The notes under the pieces: generated by a model
Databases searched by the model: none
Told to the model about the DNA's origin: nothing
What the model saw: only the letters and a program-made list of their open reading frames with translations
Position numbers and translations under genes: made by a program
DNA from: Clostridia bacterium
GTDB taxonomy: Bacteria; Bacillota; Clostridia; Oscillospirales; CAG-272
Assembly (NCBI GenBank): GCA_017456545.1
Contig: JAFTJE010000037.1
Coordinates: 1 to 38,862, forward strand
Reading direction: 5' to 3'
DNA length: 38,862 nucleotides
Shown: positions 7,991 through 15,833 of the stretch, piece after piece
Numbering within the stretch: position 1 is the stretch's first letter
Layout: every line of letters starts with the position of its first letter

Positions 7991-9788
7991 AAAGGAAAAA
8001 GACATTTCATTTAAGAATGTCATAGGCAATAATTTAAGTATCCTCAGAATGATATTTAAGTTTTCACCTATGGCGTTTCCAACCTACCTCTTTATATCTC
8101 TTATAAGAGTATGCGGATTTTTTATCTCGGGAACTTATATCCTTAATTATGTTGTAGGTTCATTTGAGGTAAATCGAAAATTTGAGGAGCTGATTATAGG
8201 AATTATAATCCTCGTTATAGGATCTCGCATTTTCTCGTATTTGGGTATATTGCTAAATTCACTTTGTGACCCTCATTTTCATGCTAAAATTGAAAGAGGA
8301 GTAAAACGAGCTTTATATGAAAAATCCAGGGATGTGGAGCTTTCCTGCTATGAAAATCCCAAGTTCTACGATAAGTATGTAAAGGCTGCGGAAAGCATTT
8401 ATGACGATGTAATGGCTATAATGAATAACATTATAAGCTTTGTATCATCCCTTTTAAGCCTCGCACTTTACGGTACATTCTTGTTTACTATTGACCCTGT
8501 GTTTATTATTTTTGCGTTTATTCCTTTACTTACCACATTTGTCAGAAGAATCTCTGCCAATCTTTCCTATAAGCACGGAGTTGAGGATAAGATTATGAAT
8601 CGCCGTAGGCACTACGCCCAGAGAGTCTTTTATATGAGTGAATTTGCCAAGGAGGTTCGCCTTACAAACGCAAAAAGCTTTATGCTCAAATACTACGATG
8701 AGGCGTGCGAGGGAAGAATTGATATTATAAGGAAGTACGGAATGAAGGAGCTTGCATGCTCCACCTTCCTCGACTCCTTTGTGGATGCAATACTTAACCC
8801 TGTGGCTCTTATTTATGCAGCATACAGAACCTTTGTAACAGGAGATATGTCCGTTGCCGAGTGCGTTGTAATTATAAATTCCGTAGGCTCAATTACAAAT
8901 GCTCTTACAGGCTTCTTAAGGCAGTTCCAGACTGCGAGAACTCAGGCAATGCACATAAATGATTACAATGTGTTTATGGACTATGATGTAAAGATACGGG
9001 ATGGGGGCAAAGCACCGACACACGGTGCTCTCGAGTTAAAAAATGTATCCTTTACATATGAGGGCAGTGATAATAAGGTGCTTGACAATGTAAGCATCAC
9101 CGTAAAGCCCGGAGAAAGAATTGCTCTTGTGGGACACAACGGTGCAGGTAAGAGTACTCTTGTAAAGCTGTTTATGCGGCTTTATGACCCAACAGAGGGA
9201 ACCGTTACATTAAACGGAGAGGATATCAAGGGGCTTAATGTCAAGGAATACAGAGATATGTTTGCTACTGTTTTTCAGGATTGTAAGCCTGTGGCACTTT
9301 CGGTTAAAGAGAATGTAATAATGGGTCCCTCGGACAATGTAAGTGATGAAAAAGTAATAGAGGCACTGAAAAACGCAGATGTTTATGAAAAAATATGTAC
9401 ATTACCCGATGGAATAAACACTCCTCTTACTAAGGAATTCTATGAGCACGGTGCAGTATTCTCCGGAGGAGAAGCACAAAAGCTGTCCCTTGCCCATGCA
9501 TTTTATGAGGATGCCCCCTTTATAGTTCTTGATGAGCCCACCTCGGCTATGGACCCTATAGCTGAATACAAAATGTATGAAAGAATGGCTAAGCTCAGTG
9601 AAAGCAAGGGAGTTATATTTATTTCCCACCGTCTTTCCAGTGCTGTAGTTGCAGACCGTATTTATATGCTGGAAAAGGGAAGGGTAATTGAGTCCGGTAC
9701 ACACAAGGAGCTTATGGACAAAAACGGAAAGTATGCTGATATGTTCCGTAAGCAGGCAGAAAACTATGTAGAGGGAGGTAATGAGTAA
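7983..9788 (+). CDS. ABC exporter half-transporter, first subunit (TMD-NBD)
   Basis: This is a fused membrane-plus-ATPase half-transporter of about 601 residues in the cytoplasmic membrane. The N-terminal half has about six hydrophobic helices (ABC type I exporter fold). The nucleotide-binding domain carries Walker A GHNGAGKST (near residue 383), a signature FSGGEAQK (near 493), Walker B VLDEPTSA with the catalytic Glu (near 514) and an ISHRLSS switch His. TTG 7983, eight bases after AGGAG, is the best start; GTG 7974 and ATG 7977 lie inside or too close to that site. The stop overlaps the start of the next ABC gene (TAATG), so the pair is translated together and probably forms a heterodimer. 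The substrate (peptide, drug or lipid) cannot be told. Confidence 0.88.
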   Translation: MSKKEKDISFKNVIGNNLSILRMIFKFSPMAFPTYLFISLIRVCGFFISGTYILNYVVGSFEVNRKFEELIIGIIILVIGSRIFSYLGILLNSLCDPHFHAKIERGVKRALYEKSRDVELSCYENPKFYDKYVKAAESIYDDVMAIMNNIISFVSSLLSLALYGTFLFTIDPVFIIFAFIPLLTTFVRRISANLSYKHGVEDKIMNRRRHYAQRVFYMSEFAKEVRLTNAKSFMLKYYDEACEGRIDIIRKYGMKELACSTFLDSFVDAILNPVALIYAAYRTFVTGDMSVAECVVIINSVGSITNALTGFLRQFQTARTQAMHINDYNVFMDYDVKIRDGGKAPTHGALELKNVSFTYEGSDNKVLDNVSITVKPGERIALVGHNGAGKSTLVKLFMRLYDPTEGTVTLNGEDIKGLNVKEYRDMFATVFQDCKPVALSVKENVIMGPSDNVSDEKVIEALKNADVYEKICTLPDGINTPLTKEFYEHGAVFSGGEAQKLSLAHAFYEDAPFIVLDEPTSAMDPIAEYKMYERMAKLSESKGVIFISHRLSSAVVADRIYMLEKGRVIESGTHKELMDKNGKYADMFRKQAENYVEGGNE

Positions 9789-11575
9789 TGGATAAGTCTA
9801 AAAACAAGGTTAAGCTTACAGCTTCCTTGAGAAATACTGCTTACATACTTCGTCTTATATTCAAAACTGCCCCCTGGTATCTTATCGGCAGAGTTATAAT
9901 GGGTCTTGTAACAGGACTTAAGCACGGTGCCGAAATTTTGCTTATAAGTGCTGTGTTAAATGCCATTGACCGAGGAGAAAGCTTTGAATCCATTGTAAAA
10001 ATTATAGTCATAATGGCTGTTTTCTGGCTTTGCTACTACATCTTTTTCCACTTATATTGGGGACAGATGAACGCAAGGACAAGGCTGAGGTTCCAGCATA
10101 AGCTTCAAAAGACCTTCTTTGAAAAGTCAAGCAAGCTGGACCTTTCATCCTACGATAGCCCCGAGTTTTATAACGATTTTGTATATTCAATGAAGAATGC
10201 AGATGCGGTAATGGTAAGAACAACCGATGCTCTTGGTGATCTTGTTCGTTCTATTACAGGCTCGGCATCTGTGTTTGCTGTGCTGTTTACTCTTGACCCC
10301 ATTGTTGCATATGTAGTTTGCGGAACTGCAGTGCTTACTATGATATTCCGCAGATGTATGAATCATGTAGCTTACAAATATAATAAGCTTCTAAATGAGC
10401 AATACCGCAAGGAATGGTATATTGACCGTTTCTTTAACACCCCCGATTTTACAAAGGAAATAAGGCTTACCAATGTTTCCGATAATATGCTTAAGGAATA
10501 TGACAATAAAATTGAGGCATCCCGTAAGCTCAATGCAAAATGGCAGAGGACTAACCTTATATTCAACACATTGATTTTACTTATCGGTTGTGTATCGGAG
10601 GTCTTCGTTATTGGTTATATGGCTAAGAATTTGTATGACGGACTTATTCTTGTCGGTGGCTTTGCCATAACTATAAATTCAATGTGGAAGCTTAATTATA
10701 TGATAAGCGATATTACAAATCAGCTGGTAAATGTAAACAGGCACTCTCTGTATGTTGAAAAAATAAGAACCTTTATGAACACCAAGGCTAATATTGTGTC
10801 GGGCACACGCATCCCCGAAGCATTTGAAAGTCTTGAATTTAAGAATGTTTCCTTTGCGTACAGGGATGACCTTGTGCTCAAGAATGTTTCCTTTAAGATA
10901 AATAAGGGAGAACGGGTTGCTATTGTGGGTTATAACGGGGCAGGTAAAACTACTCTTACCAAGCTTATTATGCGACTTTATGATGTTACCGAGGGAGAGA
11001 TACTGTATAACGGTTACAATATTAAGGAATATGACCTTGAGCTTTTAAGGAAGAAAATAGGTGCAGTATTCCAGGATTACAGAATCTTTGCAGCATCCGT
11101 CGCCGAGAATGTCCTTGCCGACCTTTATACGGATGATAAGGAGGAGCTTGTTATAAAATCTCTTGAAAGCAGCACCTTTGGTGACAGACTTAAGACTCTT
11201 GAAAAGGGAATACACACTCAGCTTACAAGAGAGTTTTATCAGGACGGCACAGACCTTTCCGGTGGTGAAGCACAAAAGGTTGCTATCGCCCGTGTATTTG
11301 CTCACAACAATGAGCTTATTATAATGGATGAGCCGTCAAGTGCCCTTGACCCAATGGCAGAATATGAGCTTAACAAGAGCATATCCGAAAACGCTAAGGG
11401 CAAAACAGCAATATTTATTTCTCACCGACTTTCCACTACAAGGCACTCGGACAGAATATTTATGTTTGAGGGCGGTGTGCTTACGGAAAGTGGAAGCCAT
11501 GAGGAGCTTATGAAAAATAACAAAAACTATGCAAAAATGTTTAATATCCAGGCAAAAAATTACTGCGTAAGCTAA
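9788..11575 (+). CDS. ABC exporter half-transporter, second subunit (TMD-NBD)
   Basis: This is the partner half-transporter, 595 residues. It starts in the TAATG overlap with the upstream gene. The membrane half has about six helices. The ATPase half has Walker A GYNGAGKTT (near residue 381), signature LSGGEAQK (near 490), Walker B IMDEPSSA (near 512) and ISHRLST. Both subunits keep the catalytic Glu and switch His, and both have E instead of Q in the LSGGQ signature, so neither ATP site looks obviously dead. A terminator follows. No peptide precursor, modification enzyme or regulator gene is next to the pair, which leaves the cargo open. Confidence 0.88.
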   Translation: MDKSKNKVKLTASLRNTAYILRLIFKTAPWYLIGRVIMGLVTGLKHGAEILLISAVLNAIDRGESFESIVKIIVIMAVFWLCYYIFFHLYWGQMNARTRLRFQHKLQKTFFEKSSKLDLSSYDSPEFYNDFVYSMKNADAVMVRTTDALGDLVRSITGSASVFAVLFTLDPIVAYVVCGTAVLTMIFRRCMNHVAYKYNKLLNEQYRKEWYIDRFFNTPDFTKEIRLTNVSDNMLKEYDNKIEASRKLNAKWQRTNLIFNTLILLIGCVSEVFVIGYMAKNLYDGLILVGGFAITINSMWKLNYMISDITNQLVNVNRHSLYVEKIRTFMNTKANIVSGTRIPEAFESLEFKNVSFAYRDDLVLKNVSFKINKGERVAIVGYNGAGKTTLTKLIMRLYDVTEGEILYNGYNIKEYDLELLRKKIGAVFQDYRIFAASVAENVLADLYTDDKEELVIKSLESSTFGDRLKTLEKGIHTQLTREFYQDGTDLSGGEAQKVAIARVFAHNNELIIMDEPSSALDPMAEYELNKSISENAKGKTAIFISHRLSTTRHSDRIFMFEGGVLTESGSHEELMKNNKNYAKMFNIQAKNYCVS

Positions 11576-11581
11576 ATAGGT

Positions 11582-11630
11582 AAGCCAACAGGCAAAATTC
11601 CGTAGGAATTTTCGTTCTGTTGGCTTATTT
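11582..11630 (+). terminator. Terminator of the ABC exporter operon
   Basis: AAGCCAACAG (11582-11591) pairs with CTGTTGGCTT (11617-11626), with an inner AAAATTCC/GGAATTTT stem, followed by ATTTTAT. It starts seven bases after the stop codon of the second ABC gene. Confidence 0.88.
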
Positions 11631-11676
11631 TATATATAATATGAACATATGAACACCTTATAATTAAAAATACGGC

Positions 11677-11705
11677 TTGAAAAAGGGGAAAATGTGTGCT
11701 ATACT
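11677..11705 (+). promoter_or_regulatory. SigA-type promoter of the GH127 gene
   Basis: TTGAAA (11677-11682) and TATACT (11700-11705) are spaced by 17 bases. The predicted start of transcription is about 30 bases before the GH127 start codon. The gene therefore appears to be expressed on its own. Confidence 0.7.
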
Positions 11706-11741
11706 CTACTTGTAAACAGCTTTTTGGAGGGCTAATGAAAT

Positions 11742-13550
11742 ATGGAAAGAATAGATTTTTCTGATATAAAAATAACAGGAGGCTTTTGGAAACAGAAGCA
11801 GGAGCTGGTAAGAAATACAACCGTACATGCAGTTTACAACAGATTTAAGGATACGGGCAGATTTGAGGCATTTAAGGGTGATACCTCGAGGTTTGAGCCC
11901 CATATTTTCTGGGATTCCGATGTTGCCAAGTGGGTTGAGGGTGTTGCATATCTTACTATGGAGAAGAGAGAGCCGGAGCTTGAGGCGATTGTCGATGAGC
12001 TTGTAGACGATATTGAGAGGATGCAGGATGATAACGGATACTTCAATATTTTCTATACCGTTAAGGAGCCGGAAAACAGATTTAAGTACAGGGGATGTCA
12101 CGAGCTGTACTGTGCCGGACATCTTATGGAGGCAGCCGTTGCCTATTATCAGGCAACGGGAAAGCGTAAATTTATTGACCTTATGTGTAGGTACGCCGAC
12201 TATATAGAAAAGCGTTTTGTAAAGGATAAGGACACCGATTTTATAACTCCCGGACACGAGGAAATAGAGCTTGCTCTTGTCCGTCTTGCAGAGTGCACCG
12301 GTGTTATGAGATATCTTGAGCTTGCTAAGTTTTTTATAAATAAGAGGGGAACTCAGCTTGAGGACGGTGTTGCAGATTGGTCAGAGCAGATGTACTGTCA
12401 GTCCCACCTGCCCGTAAGAGAGCAGACAACAGCGGAGGGACACGCTGTAAGAGCTGTTTACTTGTACTGTGCTATGGCTGATCTTGCCCTTAAATACGGT
12501 GACGAGGGTCTTAAAATAGCCTGCGAGGCTATCTTTGATAACATAGCAGGAAAGAAAATGTATATTACGGGTGGAATCGGCTCATCCCACGAGGGAGAGG
12601 CGTTTACCGTTGATTATGACCTACCGAACGAGGTGTCATATACGGAGTCATGTGCAGCCCTTGGCCTTGCACTTTTTGCCCATAGAATGCTTCTTCTTGA
12701 CGCTGATTCCAAATATGCCGATGCTGTGGAAAGAGCAGTGTATAACGGATTCTTATCCTCAATATCTCTGGACGGTAAATCCTTCTATTATACTAATCCT
12801 CTGGAGATTATTCCTATGCATCATACAAGGGATGTAAGTGTAACAGGTAAGAGCATGTGGCTACCTGTGATGTCAAGACAGGAGGTATTCGAGTGCTCCT
12901 GCTGTCCTCCCAATATAGTACGCTTTATTCCCTCTATTGGTAATCTTATATATACAAAAAGCAATGATACACTTTTTATACATCAGTATATGGATAGTGT
13001 AAGCGAGCTTGAAATTGGTGGCAAAAAGGTAAAGGTAACACAGAAAACAGCCTACCCCGTGGATGGAAGGATTGTAATTTCGGTTGAGGGTGCAGATATA
13101 AAAATAGCTGTAAGAATACCCGAGTGGTGCGAATCCTATAAGGGTAAGACAAAAAAGGGCTACGCTTACCTGGAGCTTAAGGAAAACAGCCCCGTGGAGC
13201 TTGATTTTGAGATGAAGCCCGAGTTTATTGAGGCAGACCCGAGAGTTACCGATAACTGTGGAAGATACGCCGTACAGAGGGGTCCTGTTGTGTACTGTAT
13301 GGAGGGTGTGGATAACGGTGACTGTATCCGTGATATTCGTCTTGATACTGGTAGCTGCTTTACAGTTGGGGATATATCCGAATACGGTGCTCCCATACTT
13401 AAGATTAAAGCATACAGAAAAGAAAAATCCCCCACTCTGTATCGTAAAAAGACAGATAAGCTTGTAGAAACCGAGGCGACCCTGATACCCTATTATGCCT
13501 TTGCCAACAGGGGAGAGACAGAAATGCAGGTGTGGCACTTGATAAAATGA
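11742..13550 (+). CDS. GH127 beta-L-arabinofuranosidase
   Basis: This is a glycoside hydrolase of family GH127 (DUF1680), which releases beta-L-arabinofuranose from plant-type arabino-oligosaccharides. The 602-residue protein has no signal peptide and should be cytosolic. Relative to Bifidobacterium HypBA1, the key residues line up with constant offsets: Glu286 (general acid/base), Glu302 and Cys304, and the Cys385/Cys387/Cys388 cluster in the ECSCCPPN motif, which binds zinc and supplies the nucleophilic Cys. ATG 11742 lies 11 bases after GGAGGG; an out-of-frame ATG at 11735 would make only a nine-residue peptide. The stop codon lies inside a hairpin repeat element. No sugar transporter or regulator is adjacent, so the uptake system must be elsewhere. 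Confidence 0.92.
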   Translation: MERIDFSDIKITGGFWKQKQELVRNTTVHAVYNRFKDTGRFEAFKGDTSRFEPHIFWDSDVAKWVEGVAYLTMEKREPELEAIVDELVDDIERMQDDNGYFNIFYTVKEPENRFKYRGCHELYCAGHLMEAAVAYYQATGKRKFIDLMCRYADYIEKRFVKDKDTDFITPGHEEIELALVRLAECTGVMRYLELAKFFINKRGTQLEDGVADWSEQMYCQSHLPVREQTTAEGHAVRAVYLYCAMADLALKYGDEGLKIACEAIFDNIAGKKMYITGGIGSSHEGEAFTVDYDLPNEVSYTESCAALGLALFAHRMLLLDADSKYADAVERAVYNGFLSSISLDGKSFYYTNPLEIIPMHHTRDVSVTGKSMWLPVMSRQEVFECSCCPPNIVRFIPSIGNLIYTKSNDTLFIHQYMDSVSELEIGGKKVKVTQKTAYPVDGRIVISVEGADIKIAVRIPEWCESYKGKTKKGYAYLELKENSPVELDFEMKPEFIEADPRVTDNCGRYAVQRGPVVYCMEGVDNGDCIRDIRLDTGSCFTVGDISEYGAPILKIKAYRKEKSPTLYRKKTDKLVETEATLIPYYAFANRGETEMQVWHLIK

Positions 13551-13660
13551 TGTCCCATCATTTTATCAGTGAAATTTGTCCTGAAGGACAAGTGAAATAG
13601 CTGCACTGCGAAATATTTGCTATCGCAAATGTGAAATTTTTGCTCCGCAAAAGTGATATG
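13540..13660 (+). repeat. Multi-hairpin repeat element with GTGAAAT spacers
   Basis: Four hairpins occur in a row: a perfect 13-base-pair stem (13540-13552 with 13556-13568), TTGTCC/GGACAA (13576-13591), ATTTGC/GCAAAT (13615-13630) and TTTTGC/GCAAAA (13638-13652). They are separated by the 7-mer GTGAAAT or close variants at 13569, 13592, 13608, 13631 and 13653, with steps of 23, 16, 23 and 22 bases. The first hairpin includes the stop codon of the GH127 gene. The design looks like a mobile intergenic element of the REP/MITE kind, but no transposase or target-site duplication was recognised and no second copy is in this window. Confidence 0.65.
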
Positions 13661-13720
13661 TACGATTAGCTTTTGGAAGAAAAAATCGCTTACGGTATGC
13701 AATTTTTACTACAAATAATA

Positions 13721-13748
13721 AAAAAGCACTGCAAATGCAGTGCTTTTT
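13721..13748. terminator. Bidirectional terminator, GH127 versus pfkA
   Basis: AAAAAGCACTGC (13721-13732) pairs with GCAGTGCTTTTT (13737-13748) around a four-base loop. It has A-tracts on the left and T-tracts on the right, so it can end transcription from both directions between the convergent GH127 and pfkA genes. Confidence 0.92.
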
Positions 13749-13759
13749 ATTGCTTTAAT

Positions 13760-14827
13760 TTAGCAACCGATGGTATTTGCAATGTCGCACATATCATCAA
13801 AGTAAGCCTTGCGTTCAGCACAGAGAGCCTTCATTTCCTCTATCTGCTCGGGTGTAAAGGAGTCAAGGTCACCGGGCTTAAGCTTGTTCTTATACATTCT
13901 GTCAACTATAAGTGCATAGTGAATATCTGTTGCAACAATCTCATTGTTTCTGGAGCAGATAACCACATCACTCTGTCCCTGGAGAAGAAGGTCAACTGCC
14001 TTATCTCCCATTACAGATGCGAGAACTCTGTCACGGAGAGTGGGGATACCGCCTCTTACAATATGAGCAGGACGGTTGAATCTTGCTTCGATACCTGTCT
14101 TTTCTTCAATTTCCTTTGTAAGAGCCTCTGCAAACTCTGTGCCAAGACCCTCGGCTACAATAACTATAAAGCTTCTTCTGCCGTTATTGCGAGCCTCAAT
14201 CATTCTCTTGAACATTGCCTCCTTATCAAAGGGAACCTCCTGGAGTGCAACGCCGATAGCATTAAGTGCAATACCTGTTTCAATAGCGATGTAGCCTGCG
14301 TTTCTACCCATTACCTCAACAACTGTGCAGCGTGCGTGGGATTCGGATGTGTCACGAAGTCTGTCACAAAGGTCGAGTACTGTATTCATCGCTGTATCAA
14401 AGCCGATAGTAGTATCGGTAGCTGTAATATCATTATCTATAGTACCGGGAAGACCGATGCAGGGGATACCTCTGAAGCTTAAATCCGTAGCACCACGGAA
14501 GGTACCGTCTCCGCCGATAGCAATAATACCGTCTATATTATTCTTCTTACATGTGGCAATAGCCTTAGCCATACCCTCCTCGGTTTTGAACTCGTCGCAA
14601 CGGTCGGAGTAGAGGTATGTTCCGCCAAGGGAAATAATACCTGCAACATCATTTTTTGTAAGGGGCTTCATCTTGTCGTTGATAAGGCCCGAGTAGCCAC
14701 CGAGGATACCCACAACCTCAACTCCTCTTGCAATAGCGGAGCATGCAACGCTTTTAATTGCGGCACTCATACCGGGTGCGTCTCCACCGGAAGAAAGGAT
14801 ACCTATTTTTCTGAATTTCTTTTCCAT
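13760..14827 (-). CDS. pfkA: ATP-dependent 6-phosphofructokinase
   Basis: This cytosolic enzyme phosphorylates fructose-6-phosphate to fructose-1,6-bisphosphate and commits sugar to glycolysis. It has 355 residues, slightly longer than the 320-residue Bacillus type. The phosphate-binding SSGGDAPGM (13-20), GGDGTF (105-110) and PGTIDND (127-133) motifs are clear. Gly in GGDG and PGT marks the ATP-using type; pyrophosphate-dependent enzymes have GGDD and PKT. An AAGGAG site precedes the start. The gene has its own promoter overlapping the end of pncC and ends at a bidirectional terminator. Confidence 0.95.
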   Translation of the reverse strand: MEKKFRKIGILSSGGDAPGMSAAIKSVACSAIARGVEVVGILGGYSGLINDKMKPLTKNDVAGIISLGGTYLYSDRCDEFKTEEGMAKAIATCKKNNIDGIIAIGGDGTFRGATDLSFRGIPCIGLPGTIDNDITATDTTIGFDTAMNTVLDLCDRLRDTSESHARCTVVEVMGRNAGYIAIETGIALNAIGVALQEVPFDKEAMFKRMIEARNNGRRSFIVIVAEGLGTEFAEALTKEIEEKTGIEARFNRPAHIVRGGIPTLRDRVLASVMGDKAVDLLLQGQSDVVICSRNNEIVATDIHYALIVDRMYKNKLKPGDLDSFTPEQIEEMKALCAERKAYFDDMCDIANTIGC

Positions 14828-14885
14828 ATTTTAATTCTCCTTACCATGTGCCTTACGGCATATCATTCATAATTTTCCACCTTAA

Positions 14886-14914
14886 ATTTTACCATATTCG
14901 TAATATAAAATCAA
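14886..14914 (-). promoter_or_regulatory. Putative promoter of pfkA
   Basis: Read on the minus strand, TTGATT (14914-14909) and TAAAAT (14891-14886) are separated by 17 bases. The -35 box lies in the last codons of pncC. A small TGCC-GTAA-GGCA hairpin is found in the leader before the pfkA ribosome-binding site. Confidence 0.55.
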
Positions 14915-15390
14915 TAGCTTTGGAAAATTTTGTCATACAGTGTGCTAAGTATTCTGTCGACAGTCGCCCTTCGTATTTCATCACGGGACATGGACCTATC
15001 CAGATTAAGATTAAAGGCAAAGCATTCTTCATTAATCGAAATGCCCACATATACAGTGCCGACAGGCTTTTCATCTGTTCCTCCACCGGGCCCTGCAATT
15101 CCTGTGGTGCTAATGCCAATATCTGTCTTACAGAGAGTGCGTACGCCCTTCGCCATTTCCTTTGCTGTTTGCTCGGATACGGCACCGTAGGCATCAAGAG
15201 TAGAGGGGCTTACTCCCAGCACCCTGATTTTTATATCATTGGAATAGGCTACAACGCCACCCATATATATTTCGGAGCAGCCACCTATATCGGTTATAGA
15301 CTTTGCCACAAGCCCTCCGGTACAGGATTCAGCAGTGGAAATTGTCAAGCTTTTTGACAAAAGCAGACCTACCAGCCTTTCATTTATCAT
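14911..15390 (-). CDS. pncC: CinA C-terminal domain protein, NMN amidohydrolase type
   Basis: This is a stand-alone CinA C-terminal (PncC) protein of about 159 residues, which in known members hydrolyses nicotinamide mononucleotide to nicotinate mononucleotide for NAD recycling. Motifs are TAESCTGGL near the N-terminus, GGVVAYSN, and TGIAGPGGGT in the middle. The N-terminal molybdopterin-binding part found in full CinA is absent. ATG 15390 is chosen because GAGGTG lies nine bases upstream and homologues begin with a similar NERL segment; GTG 15402 is an alternative adding four residues. A possible promoter (TTGCTT, 18 bases, TAAAAT) lies upstream on this strand. pfkA follows 83 bases downstream. 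Confidence 0.88.
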   Translation of the reverse strand: MINERLVGLLLSKSLTISTAESCTGGLVAKSITDIGGCSEIYMGGVVAYSNDIKIRVLGVSPSTLDAYGAVSEQTAKEMAKGVRTLCKTDIGISTTGIAGPGGGTDEKPVGTVYVGISINEECFAFNLNLDRSMSRDEIRRATVDRILSTLYDKIFQSY

Positions 15391-15517
15391 AAGAGAAAAC
15401 ACCTCATTACCTTTCTTTTTTTATAAATTTTACCATAATTACGCTAAAAAAAGCAACTTTTTTGCAAAAAATAACCAAAAAAACATTAAATTATTGCATT
15501 AAAAGTAAAAACAGCTA

Positions 15518-15546
15518 TTGACAAAAGGAAAAAAGTGTAGTAAAAT
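15518..15546 (+). promoter_or_regulatory. SigA-type promoter of the small lipoprotein gene
   Basis: TTGACA (15518-15523) and TAAAAT (15541-15546) are spaced by 17 bases, 54 bases before the start codon. The 197-base region between the divergent pncC and this gene otherwise contains AT-rich DNA with no ORF. Confidence 0.75.
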
Positions 15547-15599
15547 AAACATAGAAAATTTTATGTGCTATTGCACCCAATAGAAAAAGGAGAAATATT

Positions 15600-15773
15600 A
15601 TGAAAAAGATTTTTGCACTCTTGCTTGCTGTTCTTCTTTGCGTTACAGTATTTGTAGCATGTGACGGCGACGATACAACTACTACAGAAGATCCTGCAAA
15701 CACAACAACAGTTTACACACCTGCTTGGGAAGACAACACAACTGTTGATAACCCCATGCCCGACTTTCAGTAA
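15600..15773 (+). CDS. Small Thr/Asp-rich lipoprotein
   Basis: This 57-residue ORF is preceded by AAGGAG and a good promoter and is followed by a strong terminator, so it is a real single-gene unit. Residues 1-20 form a lipoprotein signal peptide ending in a FVAC lipobox with Cys21 as the lipid-modified residue. The remaining 36 residues are polar and rich in Thr, Asp and Pro (a TTTTED run, later NTTT) with no recognisable fold. Similar tiny lipoproteins are common in Clostridia and lack an assigned function. It may be a surface-exposed tether or a phosphosite-like peptide, but nothing in the sequence proves this. Confidence 0.72.
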   Translation: MKKIFALLLAVLLCVTVFVACDGDDTTTTEDPANTTTVYTPAWEDNTTVDNPMPDFQ

Positions 15774-15780
15774 TTAATTT

Positions 15781-15809
15781 GAATAAGGTCTCCGTATTAC
15801 GGTTATAAT
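15781..15809 (+). promoter_or_regulatory. Candidate SigF-type promoter of spoIIR
   Basis: GGTTATAAT (15801-15809) fits the forespore -10 pattern GGnnAnAnT exactly, and GAATA (15781-15785) lies 15 bases upstream and resembles the GYATA -35 box. spoIIR is a SigF target in Bacillus, so the match is expected. The same bases include TATAAT, so a SigA promoter with a weak TTGAAT box and 19-base spacing is an alternative. The element lies inside the upstream terminator. Confidence 0.5.
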
Positions 15810-15832
15810 CTCCGTAATACGGAGGTTTTATT
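15790..15832 (+). terminator. Terminator after lipoprotein gene that masks the spoIIR ribosome-binding site
   Basis: CTCCGTATTACGG (15790-15802) and CCGTAATACGGAG (15812-15824) form a perfect 13-base-pair stem with a nine-base loop, followed by GTTTTATTT. The GGAGG used as the spoIIR ribosome-binding site (15821-15825) lies in the 3' arm. Confidence 0.9.
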
Positions 15833-15833
15833 T

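Noticed and set aside
13540-13660. CRISPR array or tRNA cluster suggested by regular short repeats
   Set aside because: The repeated units are only seven bases, the intervening parts are self-complementary hairpins rather than unique spacers, and no tRNA cloverleaf or Cas gene is present.
13673-14482. Long open frame on the plus strand (269 codons) opposite pfkA
   Set aside because: It lies antisense to a clear phosphofructokinase, begins in the repeat and terminator region, lacks a ribosome-binding site and is unusually rich in Cys, Ser and Asn, as expected for a shadow frame.
14848-15357. Open frame of 169 codons on the plus strand opposite pncC
   Set aside because: It is antisense to a well-supported CinA C-terminal protein and has no promoter or ribosome-binding site.
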